From NCBI GenBank assembly GCA_946481335.1, contig CAMLMR010000004.1, forward strand, positions 1 through 48,016: 48,016 nucleotides of DNA, given 5' to 3'. Position 1 is the first letter of the stretch, and every line of letters begins with the position of its first letter. Source of the DNA: an uncultured Lactobacillus sp. (GTDB lineage Bacteria; Bacillota; Bacilli; Lactobacillales; Lactobacillaceae). Under the pieces are notes generated by a model. It was given only the letters and a program-made list of their open reading frames with translations. It was not told the DNA's origin and ran no database searches. This document shows positions 39,486-48,016 of the stretch, piece after piece. The position numbers and the translations under genes were made by a program.

Positions 39486-39950
39486 ATGGCAATTGAAGTT
39501 GGAGCAAAAGTTTCCGGCAAAGTATCAGGAATCACTAATTTTGGTGCTTTTGTTGATCTAGGCGAACACAAAACAGGATTGGTTCACATTAGTGAAATTT
39601 CTGATGGCTATATCAAAGATATCAAAGATGTATTAAAAGTTGGCGATGACGTTAAAGTTAAGGTTCTAAGTGTTGGTGACGATGGTAAGATTGCTTTATC
39701 AATTAGAAAAGCAGTTGATAAGCCTGCCGAACCACAAAGAAGAGAACAACCAAAGATGGCCCATGGACATTCAAATCATGGTAAGTTTGGTGATAACCGT
39801 CATCATAATGATAACCATAACCATAAAAATAACAAAGCTAGTTTCGATGACTTAATGGACAGCTTCCTAAAGGAAAGCGAAAGCAGACTAGCTACAATCA
39901 AGAAAAATACTGAAGGTAAGCGTGGCGGCCGTGGCGGTCGCCGTAGTTAA
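39486..39950 (+). CDS. S1-domain RNA-binding protein (YabR-like)
   Basis: This 154-residue protein has an N-terminal S1 RNA-binding fold (1-75: VGAKVSGKVSGITNFGAFVD, LVHISEIS, VLKVGDDVKVKVLSV). A linker with seven His in about 21 residues follows (93-113, HGHSNHGKFGDNRHHNDNHN). The C-terminus is basic and ends GKRGGRGGRRS. Function is unclear in Bacilli; it belongs to the conserved divIC-yabR-tilS cluster. TTAGGAGGAC precedes the ATG. The His-rich linker is not a fixed feature of the family as I know it. Confidence 0.9.
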   Translation: MAIEVGAKVSGKVSGITNFGAFVDLGEHKTGLVHISEISDGYIKDIKDVLKVGDDVKVKVLSVGDDGKIALSIRKAVDKPAEPQRREQPKMAHGHSNHGKFGDNRHHNDNHNHKNNKASFDDLMDSFLKESESRLATIKKNTEGKRGGRGGRRS

Positions 39951-39958
39951 CCAAATAA

Positions 39959-39998
39959 AAAATGATTGGGGTAGATTACCTTAATCATTTTATTTTTA
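39959..39998 (+). terminator. Intrinsic terminator after S1-domain gene
   Basis: AAAATGATTGGGGTA (39959-39973) and TACCTTAATCATTTT (39977-39991) form a 15-bp stem with two G-T wobbles and a 3-nt loop, followed by TATTTTT. Confidence 0.78.
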
Positions 39999-40031
39999 CC
40001 AAAAATTGTGATTAAAAAGGGGACGGTGTTA

Positions 40032-41396
40032 ATGCCGGAACAAAATATTACCCAGCAAAAATTTGATCGATTAATTGAACAAAAGCAGTGGTTTAACCTG
40101 GCAGACGTTATTGTAATTGCTGTATCTGCGGGGGTAGATTCAATGGCACTGCTTAATTTAGTGATGAATCTACCAAAGAAACAAACTCCTGAAATAGTGG
40201 TGGCGCACGTTAACCATCATTTGCGACAACAAAGTGTTGAAGAAGAACAATACATTAGAAGTTTTTGTAAGCAACACAACTTAAAGTTAGAAGTAGGTAA
40301 TTGGGTAGAAGATGATCATCCAGCAAATGGAATTGAGATGGCCGCTAGAAAATACCGTTATGATTTCTTTTCTAAGGTAATGGCAAAACATAATTCGCGT
40401 ATATTATTAACAGCCCATCATGCAAACGACCAAGCAGAAACGATATTGATGAGATTGATTCGTGGTTCGTTTGTAAAGGACCTAGTTGGGATTAAGGAAG
40501 TTCGTAAGTTTAATAATGGTAAGTTGATTCGACCACTACTTGGTTTTAGTAAAAAAGAGTTAACTAGCTTTATGCAGGATGAATCGATTAAATGGTATGA
40601 GGATGACACTAATCAAAAATTGGATGTGACTAGAAACAGGATTAGGCATCGCTTGATACCATTTATCGAAAACGAAAATGATCGTGGCATTGAACATATC
40701 AATGCATTTTCACAACAACTTGATTTAATGAAAAGACAAAATGATTTCTTTATGGAGAAGTTATTAAATGATATCCAAATCAATAATTATTACTCACTAA
40801 AAAAATATCTAAAATTGCCTTCATTTGTTCAAACGGGATTGGTTGATTATTTAATCAATCAAAAAGTCGTTGATGGTTTCAGTGTTGATGTTGTTAAACA
40901 GGTAACGTCCTTACTTGATAACAAAGAAAAACCACAGGGTGTCGTTGAGATATCGAATCATTTCGCATTAAAAAAAGAATATGATAAATTTTTAATCGAA
41001 AATATCAATCAAAACACAATAACTGGATTTAAAAACAATTATTTTGTGGTAACATTGAATAAATGGTATTTAGCTGATGATATCCAATGGATGATTACGG
41101 ACAATCCGTCTGTTTCAGATAATGAAGCAAAGCGAGTTTCCCGTTTTTATCTTTCGGACTCAGAATTCCCATTGATTGTACAAAATACTCAAAATCGTGA
41201 TAGAATAACGCTTAAAAATGGTGGCCATCAAAATGCTAAGCGATTGTTTATTAACAAGAAAATCCCTGTTGATAAAAGAAAGACTGCGCAAAGTTTGATG
41301 ACTGATCAGGGAAGGCTATTGGCGGTTTTAGGCTACAGTGAATCTGTATCTATCGATAACTCTGCCGCAAGAGTTTATACATTAATCATTAAATAA
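40032..41396 (+). CDS. tilS: tRNA(Ile)-lysidine synthetase
   Basis: This 454-residue N-type ATP pyrophosphatase attaches lysine to C34 of tRNA-Ile(CAU), changing its codon reading to AUA and its identity to Ile. The P-loop is SAGVDS (32-37), where the usual SGG has Ala. HVNHHLRQQSVEEE, LLTAHHANDQAETILMR and RNRIRHRLIP follow, with a C-terminal substrate-binding domain. ATG 40032 follows AAGGGGACGGTG; an upstream GTG 40008 precedes that site. AUA codons are used in the window, so it is needed. Confidence 0.95.
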   Translation: MPEQNITQQKFDRLIEQKQWFNLADVIVIAVSAGVDSMALLNLVMNLPKKQTPEIVVAHVNHHLRQQSVEEEQYIRSFCKQHNLKLEVGNWVEDDHPANGIEMAARKYRYDFFSKVMAKHNSRILLTAHHANDQAETILMRLIRGSFVKDLVGIKEVRKFNNGKLIRPLLGFSKKELTSFMQDESIKWYEDDTNQKLDVTRNRIRHRLIPFIENENDRGIEHINAFSQQLDLMKRQNDFFMEKLLNDIQINNYYSLKKYLKLPSFVQTGLVDYLINQKVVDGFSVDVVKQVTSLLDNKEKPQGVVEISNHFALKKEYDKFLIENINQNTITGFKNNYFVVTLNKWYLADDIQWMITDNPSVSDNEAKRVSRFYLSDSEFPLIVQNTQNRDRITLKNGGHQNAKRLFINKKIPVDKRKTAQSLMTDQGRLLAVLGYSESVSIDNSAARVYTLIIK

Positions 41397-41417
41397 CGTA
41401 TGTGGAAGGAGAAACTA

Positions 41418-41960
41418 ATGAACAACGACATTCTAAAAACCTTGTATAGTAAGGAAGACATCACAGATGCTTGTCGCAGATTAGGTCAACAAATTACAGC
41501 TGATTACAAAGACAAAAAACCAGTGGTAGTTGGTGTATTGAAAGGTGCTATTTTCTTTATGACAGATGTTGTCAGAGAAATGGATCTTTACATGGACATC
41601 GATTTTATTGACGTTTCAAGCTACCATGGAGGTACTGCATCAAGCGGAACCATCGAACTAATGAAAGATCTTGATGTGGATGTTAACGGTAGGGATGTTA
41701 TTTTCATTGAAGATATTATCGATACTGGAAGAACATTGAAATATTTAGAAGATTTATTAGCTGAACGCGGTGCAAGATCTATTAAGGTATGTACTTTAAT
41801 GGATAAGCCTGAAGGAAGAGTAGTTGAAGCTAAAGCTGATTACGTTGGTTTAGAAGTACCTAACGAATTTGTAGTTGGTTATGGTCTAGACTACCAAGGC
41901 AAGTACCGTAACCTTCCATATGTTGGTGTATTAAAACCAGAGGTTTATTCAGACAAATAA
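41418..41960 (+). CDS. hpt: Hypoxanthine-guanine phosphoribosyltransferase
   Basis: This 180-residue purine-salvage enzyme joins hypoxanthine or guanine to PRPP. The PRPP motif is VIFIEDIIDTGRTLKYL. An N-terminal VVGVLKGAIFFMTDVV and C-terminal VVGYGLDYQGKYRNLPYVGV are typical. ATG 41418 follows GAAGGAGAAAC; an in-frame ATG at 41400 precedes that site. The order tilS-hpt-ftsH is conserved in Firmicutes. Confidence 0.97.
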   Translation: MNNDILKTLYSKEDITDACRRLGQQITADYKDKKPVVVGVLKGAIFFMTDVVREMDLYMDIDFIDVSSYHGGTASSGTIELMKDLDVDVNGRDVIFIEDIIDTGRTLKYLEDLLAERGARSIKVCTLMDKPEGRVVEAKADYVGLEVPNEFVVGYGLDYQGKYRNLPYVGVLKPEVYSDK

Positions 41961-42003
41961 ATGGTTAATTCTTCTGAAAAATGATAATATATGCTTCGTG
42001 TAA

Positions 42004-42047
42004 TGTATTGAAAAAATGGCGGGTCTCACTATGATATTTTTAATACA
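42004..42047 (+). other. Long AT-rich hairpin in the ftsH leader
   Basis: TGTATT (42004-42009) pairs with AATACA (42042-42047). After a bulged G, AAAAAT (42012-42017) pairs with ATTTTT (42036-42041). The loop, GGCGGGTCTCACTATGAT, is the only GC-rich part. It lies 32 bases before the ftsH ATG and lacks a downstream T run. It may be a regulatory mRNA structure; no known riboswitch class is recognised. Confidence 0.4.
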
Positions 42048-42079
42048 AAAAACAAAGCATTAAATACAGGAGGCAATTG

Positions 42080-44068
42080 ATGCGTAATAACAACAATAAA
42101 GGATTATTCAAGAACAGCCTGTTCTACATAGTGTGCTTCTTGATTGTCTTGGGAGTTGCTTTCTTTGTTACATCAAAGAATGGCCAACCTCAAAACAAGG
42201 AATTACAATCTAGCCAGTTTGTTCAAGAACTAAAAGATAACAAAATTAAGAGTTTCTCAATTCAACCTGAAAATGGTGTATACACTGTTTCTGGTGAATA
42301 CAGAAAGGCTCAAAACGTTAAATCAAATGATTCTAGTAGCATTTTATTCAGTAGTACCAAGAGTGAAACTAAGGTTTCATCATTTAAGACTAAGGTCTTA
42401 AAGAACAACGGCACTATTAATGAAATTACAAACTACGCAAAGAAAAATAACGTTAAGATGGGTGCCAAGGCTGCCGATACTGATGGCGGTTTCTGGTCAA
42501 ACCTAATCTTCTCATTGCTACCAATGCTAATCATCATCATTTTCTTTTTCGTTATGATGAACCAAATGGGTGGTAAGAATGGCAGCAAAGGCGGCATCAT
42601 GGGCGTTGGTAAGTCAAAGGCTAAACCAACTAAGAGTGATGTTCGTTTCACAGATGTTGCTGGTGAAGAAGAAGAAAAGCAAGAACTTGTTGAAGTTGTT
42701 GAATTCCTAAAGGATCCAAAGAAGTTCACTAAGTTAGGTGCTAAGATTCCTCATGGTGTCTTATTAGAAGGACCTCCAGGAACTGGTAAAACTTTACTAG
42801 CTAAAGCCGTATCTGGTGAAGCGGGTGTTCCATTCTACTCAATCTCAGGTTCTGACTTCGTTGAAATGTTTGTTGGGGTTGGTGCTAGCCGTGTTCGTGA
42901 CTTATTCACACAAGCTAAAAAAGAAGCTCCAGCAATCATCTTCATTGATGAAATTGATGCCGTTGGTAGAAAACGTGGTAACGGCATGGGCGGTGGCCAT
43001 GATGAAAGAGAACAAACACTGAACCAATTATTGGTTGAAATGGATGGATTCTCAGGTAATGATGGTGTTATCGTAATTGCTGCAACTAACCGTGCTGACG
43101 TATTGGATCCTGCATTGACTCGTCCTGGTCGTTTCGACCGTAAGGTACTTGTTGGTAGACCAGACGTTAAGGGTAGAGAAGCAATCTTAAAGGTACATGC
43201 TAAGAACAAGCCAATCGCTGATAACGTTGACTTACACGAAATTGCTAAACAAACTCCAGGTTTTGTTGGTGCTGACTTAGCTAACTTGTTAAACGAAGCT
43301 GCTTTATTAGCCGCTAGAAGAAACAAGTCAGAAATTGGTCCATCAGAATTGGATGAAGCTGAAGACCGTGTAATTGCTGGTCCAGCTAAGAAAGATAAAG
43401 TTGTTAGTCAAAAAGAACAAAACATTGTTGCCAACCACGAAGCTGGTCATACAATTGTTGGTTTAGTGCTAAATGATGCACGTGTAGTTCACAAGGTAAC
43501 TATCGTTCCTCGTGGACGTGCCGGCGGATACGCAATTATGCTTCCAAGAGAAGATCAACAATTGCTATCTAAGAAGAATGCAATGGAACAACTTGCTGGT
43601 TTAATGGGTGGTAGAACTGCCGAAGAAATCATCTTCGACTCATTGTCTTCAGGTGCTTCTAATGATTTTGAACAAGCTACTAACTTAGCTCGTGCCATGG
43701 TTACTCAATATGGTATGAGTGAAAAACTAGGAACTGTTCAATTAGAAAGTCCAAACGATGACCCATACGCAAGAAGATATTCTGAAAAGACTGCTTCAGT
43801 TATCGATGATGAAGTCAGAAGATTAATCGATGAAGCTCATGGTCAAGCTCATGACATTATTGAACAACACCGTGAACAACATAAGGTAATCGCTGATGCA
43901 TTGCTTAAGTACGAAACATTAGATGAAAAGGAAATCCTAAGTCTATACCGTACTGGTAAGATGCCAGAAGAAAACACTTCAAGTGATAACGAAGATGCTT
44001 CTTTTGAAGAAAGCAAAGAACAACTAGAACAAAAAGAAAATCAACATCAAGATAATGATGAAGACTAA
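42080..44068 (+). CDS. ftsH: ATP-dependent zinc metalloprotease FtsH
   Basis: This 662-residue membrane protease extracts and degrades membrane and regulatory proteins. Two membrane segments (about 11-31 and 138-160) flank an extracytoplasmic domain. The AAA domain has GPPGTGKT near 230, [15 protein letters not shown] and the arginine-finger region RPGRFDRKV. The zinc protease motif is HEAGH near 453, with a third ligand in [11 protein letters not shown]. An acidic disordered tail of about 35 residues ends the protein. ATG 42080 follows CAGGAGGCAA. Confidence 0.97.
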   Translation: MRNNNNKGLFKNSLFYIVCFLIVLGVAFFVTSKNGQPQNKELQSSQFVQELKDNKIKSFSIQPENGVYTVSGEYRKAQNVKSNDSSSILFSSTKSETKVSSFKTKVLKNNGTINEITNYAKKNNVKMGAKAADTDGGFWSNLIFSLLPMLIIIIFFFVMMNQMGGKNGSKGGIMGVGKSKAKPTKSDVRFTDVAGEEEEKQELVEVVEFLKDPKKFTKLGAKIPHGVLLEGPPGTGKTLLAKAVSGEAGVPFYSISGSDFVEMFVGVGASRVRDLFTQAKKEAPAIIFIDEIDAVGRKRGNGMGGGHDEREQTLNQLLVEMDGFSGNDGVIVIAATNRADVLDPALTRPGRFDRKVLVGRPDVKGREAILKVHAKNKPIADNVDLHEIAKQTPGFVGADLANLLNEAALLAARRNKSEIGPSELDEAEDRVIAGPAKKDKVVSQKEQNIVANHEAGHTIVGLVLNDARVVHKVTIVPRGRAGGYAIMLPREDQQLLSKKNAMEQLAGLMGGRTAEEIIFDSLSSGASNDFEQATNLARAMVTQYGMSEKLGTVQLESPNDDPYARRYSEKTASVIDDEVRRLIDEAHGQAHDIIEQHREQHKVIADALLKYETLDEKEILSLYRTGKMPEENTSSDNEDASFEESKEQLEQKENQHQDNDED

Positions 44069-44075
44069 CTAATAG

Positions 44076-44110
44076 AGCGTGGGTTGAATTTATTTGACTC
44101 ACGCTTTTTT
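44076..44110 (+). terminator. Intrinsic terminator after ftsH
   Basis: AGCGTGGGT (44076-44084) and ACTCACGCT (44097-44105) form a 9-bp stem with a 12-nt AT-rich loop and a T run. Confidence 0.82.
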
Positions 44111-44135
44111 AGGTGATTATGGAGGAATGATAAAA

Positions 44136-45017
44136 ATGGTAGACTATTTAACAAAGAGTGTTACTAAAGATGGTATGTTTAGAGCATATGCAATGGAAGC
44201 TACCGGGGTAGTTGACGAAGCACAAAAAGATCACAGAACATGGCCCGTATCTTCAGCAGTACTAGGTCGTTCATTGGTAGCTAGTTTATTATTAGCTACA
44301 TCAGTATTAAAAGGTAAGGAAACAATGACTGTGAAGGTATTGGGTGATGGCCCTGCTGGTCCAGTATTAGTTGACGTGGATGCAAATGGTCACGTTAAGG
44401 GATACATTCACAATCCTCACGTTGATTTACCATTGAACAAGCACCACAAGCTAGATGTTGGTGGCGCTGTTGGACAAGGTAGTCTTGAAGTAATGAAGAA
44501 TCTTGGTGGAGACGAACCTTACGTAAGTAACGTGCAACTAGTTTCAGGTGAAATTGGTGATGACTTTACTTTCTACCTAGCTCAATCAGAACAAATTCCA
44601 TCAGCCGTTGGTGTTTCTGTATATGTAAATGAAGATGGAACAATTGGTGCAGCCGGGGGATACCTAATTCAAGTACTACCAGGTGCATCAGATGATGCAA
44701 TTAGCCAACTAGAAGAACGTTTGAAGTCAATTCCAATGATTTCAGAATTATTCTTATCCAAACAAAAGCCAGAAGATATCTTGAAACTAATCTTTGGTGA
44801 AGATAACATCGATATCCTACAAAACATGCCTGTAGAATTTAGATGTGACTGTTCAAAAGAAAAGTTTGGTGAAAAGATTTCTGGTTTGAACGATAAAGAA
44901 ATCCAAGCAATGATTGATGAGGATCATGGAGCAAAAGTTATTTGTAACTTCTGTGAAACTGAGTATAACTACAGTGAAGATGATTTGAGAGCCTTGTTGT
45001 CTGATAATAAAGAATAG
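44136..45017 (+). CDS. hslO: Redox-regulated chaperone Hsp33
   Basis: This 293-residue chaperone is activated by oxidation. The N-terminal domain shows MFRAYAMEATGVVDEAQ and GDGPAGPVLVDVDANG. The C-terminal redox switch keeps four Cys in RCDCSKEKF and VICNFCETEY (CxC and CxxC), which bind zinc when reduced. ATG 44136 follows GGAGGAATG; an in-frame ATG 44094 lies in the ftsH terminator. The order ftsH-hslO is conserved in Firmicutes. Confidence 0.96.
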   Translation: MVDYLTKSVTKDGMFRAYAMEATGVVDEAQKDHRTWPVSSAVLGRSLVASLLLATSVLKGKETMTVKVLGDGPAGPVLVDVDANGHVKGYIHNPHVDLPLNKHHKLDVGGAVGQGSLEVMKNLGGDEPYVSNVQLVSGEIGDDFTFYLAQSEQIPSAVGVSVYVNEDGTIGAAGGYLIQVLPGASDDAISQLEERLKSIPMISELFLSKQKPEDILKLIFGEDNIDILQNMPVEFRCDCSKEKFGEKISGLNDKEIQAMIDEDHGAKVICNFCETEYNYSEDDLRALLSDNKE

Positions 45018-45092
45018 TAAGTATGCAGTTTTAAATTTAGTATGATATTATATTTATCATGCTAAACGTGTTTAATATTGAGGTGAATATAA

Positions 45093-46103
45093 ATGGAATG
45101 GAAAATCGGAGATGTTACTATCCCCAATCAAGTAGTTGTTGCTCCAATGGCTGGGGTTACTAACACTGCTTTTAGAATGATTTGTAAAGAATCAGGAGCC
45201 GGCCTTGTTGTCTGTGAAATGATTTCTGATCGTGGCTTGATGTACAAGAACAAGAAGACTCTAAGTATGTTGGATATTGATCCAAAGGAACACCCAATGA
45301 GTATCCAAATCTTTGGTGGTACCAAGGAAACCCTTGTAGAAGGGGCTAAGTTTATTGACCAAGAAACCGATGCAGACATTATTGATATTAACATGGGTTG
45401 CCCTGTCAACAAGGTTATTAAGACCGATGCTGGTTCAAAGTGGTTATTGGATCCAAACAAGGTTTACGAAATGGTTTCATACGTTACTGATGCAGTTAAG
45501 AAACCTGTTACTGTTAAGATGAGAACTGGTTGGGATGAAGACCACGTATATGCAGTTCAAAACGCATTGATGGCAGAAAAGGCTGGCGCCTCAGCTATCG
45601 CAATGCATGGTAGAACCAGAAAACAAATGTACACTGGTAACGCTGACTGGGATGTTTTAAAACAAGTTGCTGATGCTTTAACAATTCCATTTATGGGTAA
45701 TGGGGATGTTAGAACTCCTCAAGAAGCTAAGAAGATGTTAGACGAAGTTGGAGCAGACGCTGTAATGATTGGACGTGCCGCTGAAGGTAATCCATGGATG
45801 CTACAACAAACAAAACATTACCTAGAAACAGGTGAACTATTGAAGGAACCTTCAGTTGACGAAAAGATCGCAACTGCTAAGGAACATTTACACCGTTTAG
45901 TAGGTGTTAAGGGTGACTTCACTGGTCCACGTGAATTTAGAGGACAAGCAGCATACTACTTAAAGGGTATTTCTCACTCAGCTAGAACTAAAGTGGCATT
46001 AAACAACGCTGAAACTGAACAAGAAATGGACGATATTTTCGATAATTTCCTTGAAAAGACCCATAAAAGAGAAGCAAAAAAAGAGGATTTAAGTGAAATG
46101 TAA
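45093..46103 (+). CDS. dusB: tRNA-dihydrouridine synthase
   Basis: This 336-residue FMN enzyme reduces uridines in the tRNA D-loop. The FMN-barrel start is VVVAPMAGVTNTAFR, catalytic Cys in DINMGCPVNKV, KMRTGWDEDHVYAV, AIAMHGRTRKQMY, and MGNGDVRTPQEAKKM. The C-terminal helical tRNA-binding domain has GPREFRGQAAYYLKG. Homologous Bacillus genes lie between hslO-cysK and lysS. TGATATTAT (about 45042) is a likely extended -10, and TTGAGGTGAA is the ribosome site. Confidence 0.95.
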   Translation: MEWKIGDVTIPNQVVVAPMAGVTNTAFRMICKESGAGLVVCEMISDRGLMYKNKKTLSMLDIDPKEHPMSIQIFGGTKETLVEGAKFIDQETDADIIDINMGCPVNKVIKTDAGSKWLLDPNKVYEMVSYVTDAVKKPVTVKMRTGWDEDHVYAVQNALMAEKAGASAIAMHGRTRKQMYTGNADWDVLKQVADALTIPFMGNGDVRTPQEAKKMLDEVGADAVMIGRAAEGNPWMLQQTKHYLETGELLKEPSVDEKIATAKEHLHRLVGVKGDFTGPREFRGQAAYYLKGISHSARTKVALNNAETEQEMDDIFDNFLEKTHKREAKKEDLSEM

Positions 46104-46134
46104 TTTTTTAAATTATTTTATGGTATTATGTTAA

Positions 46135-47676
<1,542 letters not shown>

Positions 47677-47687
47677 AATCGTAAATT

Positions 47688-47730
47688 AAGCGTGAAGAAT
47701 TGATAAATTTCAATTCTTTGCGCTTTTTTT
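47688..47730 (+). terminator. Intrinsic terminator after lysS
   Basis: AAGCGTGAAGAATTG (47688-47702) and CAATTCTTTGCGCTT (47711-47725) form a long stem with a wobble and a mismatch, 8-nt loop and T run. It insulates the rRNA promoters from the lysS transcript. Confidence 0.87.
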
Positions 47731-47741
47731 GTTGAAAGTGG

Positions 47742-47770
47742 TTGACGATGTTCCACAATCTTGATAATAT
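47742..47770 (+). promoter_or_regulatory. rRNA operon promoter P1
   Basis: TTGACG (47742-47747) and TAATAT (47765-47770) have a 17-bp spacer, with a G at 47778 as a possible start. First of three promoters ahead of a 16S gene that lies beyond the window. No gene is seen between 47677 and 48016. Confidence 0.8.
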
Positions 47771-47823
47771 ATTAACTGTTGTTCGAAAGACGGACAGCTA
47801 AAAAAATTAAATATAAAAAGTTG

Positions 47824-47852
47824 TTGACATAACAGCGATTGCATGGCATAAT
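47824..47852 (+). promoter_or_regulatory. rRNA operon promoter P2
   Basis: TTGACA (47824-47829) and CATAAT (47847-47852) have a 17-bp spacer, with a possible G start at 47860. The preceding AAAAAGTTG is repeated in front of P3. Confidence 0.82.
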
Positions 47853-47908
47853 ATTTATTGTTGTCATTAAGAGATGACGTTGATAAATTTGATTGCTTAA
47901 AAAAGTTG

Positions 47909-47937
47909 TTGACATTGTTTCACAACTTTGATATACT
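47909..47937 (+). promoter_or_regulatory. rRNA operon promoter P3
   Basis: TTGACA (47909-47914) and TATACT (47932-47937) have a 17-bp spacer. The spacer TTTCACAACTTTGA closely resembles that of P1 (TTCCACAATCTTGA), suggesting the promoters arose by duplication. Confidence 0.87.
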
Positions 47938-48016
47938 TAAGAAGTCGTAATTTTAGACATATAAATGGTAGATCTTTGAAAACTGAACAAGATTGATAAT
48001 CGATGATGTGTAAGGA
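47938..48016 (+). other. Start of pre-16S rRNA leader
   Basis: After P3 the sequence GATCTTTGAAAACTGAACAA (47971-47990) matches the conserved pre-16S leader of lactobacilli and other Bacilli, including a boxA-like element used for antitermination. The mature 16S start is beyond the window. Confidence 0.75.

Noticed and set aside
40032-41396. TilS P-loop SAGVDS as a broken active site
   Set aside because: The second Gly position tolerates small residues in lactobacillal TilS as I recall, and all other motifs are intact, so activity is expected.
42433-43326. Long minus-strand open frames within ftsH
   Set aside because: Shadow frames opposite conserved AAA motifs; no start signals.

Overview
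The window is a housekeeping stretch of a low-GC Gram-positive chromosome. Gene content and order point to a member of the Lactobacillaceae. The signs are a mevalonate-pathway HMG-CoA reductase next to an IspE-like kinase, L-lactate dehydrogenase, c-di-AMP-binding CbpA, RNA polymerase delta subunit, a Trp T-box, and the Bacillus/Lactobacillus order pth-mfd-flippase-rqcP-divIC-S1 protein-tilS-hpt-ftsH-hslO-dusB-lysS. AT-rich DNA and heavy use of CTA, TTA, AGA and CGT codons would fit a small-genome group such as Apilactobacillus or Fructilactobacillus. That genus guess is weak, because no 16S sequence is present.

Layout. Bases 1-213 hold the 3' end of a 5S rRNA, a terminator, tRNA-Thr(GGT) and a second terminator. 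At 218-2524 (minus) lies helD, back to back with a Trp T-box and trpS (2647-3875). Next come ppx/gppA, mvaA coupled to an uncharacterised HExxH protein, sir2 and a DUF72 gene (3907-8764). An RNA-maturation and translation block follows: metG, tatD, rnmV, rsmA and veg (8839-13503). Then ispE, purR, glmU, prs and a coupled small membrane protein (13638-18290). Two minus-strand genes (HAD phosphatase, HD hydrolase) fill 18338-20510. Next are a DUF1934 gene, rpoE, pyrG with a CTP-type attenuator, murA and rpmE2 (20674-25330), a minus-strand low-molecular-weight tyrosine phosphatase, then murF, cshA, alr and a MazE/MazF-like pair (26033-30991). The minus-strand genes cbpA and ldh (31049-32792) precede the long plus-strand cluster pth to lysS (32982-47676). 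The last 340 bases are the lysS terminator and three tandem rRNA promoters with the start of a pre-16S leader. The window is therefore an interval between two rRNA operons in the same orientation.

The genes serve translation and RNA maturation (trpS, metG, lysS, dusB, tilS, rsmA, rnmV, pth, rqcP, cshA), nucleotide supply (prs, purR, pyrG, hpt), cell wall precursors (glmU, murA, murF, alr, flippase), isoprenoids (mvaA, ispE-like), division (divIC), and proteostasis and repair (ftsH, hslO, mfd, helD).

I found no mobile element, prophage, CRISPR array or recognisable new defence island. The most interesting points are: a catalytic Cys-to-Asp change in MurA; a pyrG leader with the signature of reiterative-transcription control by CTP; an HExxH protein of unknown function translationally coupled to HMG-CoA reductase; an IspE homologue with an altered substrate motif in an apparently mevalonate-using organism; a MazE-like antitoxin with a degenerate N-terminus and a 19-bp palindrome upstream; and the absence of rho and acpS from slots where relatives often carry them.
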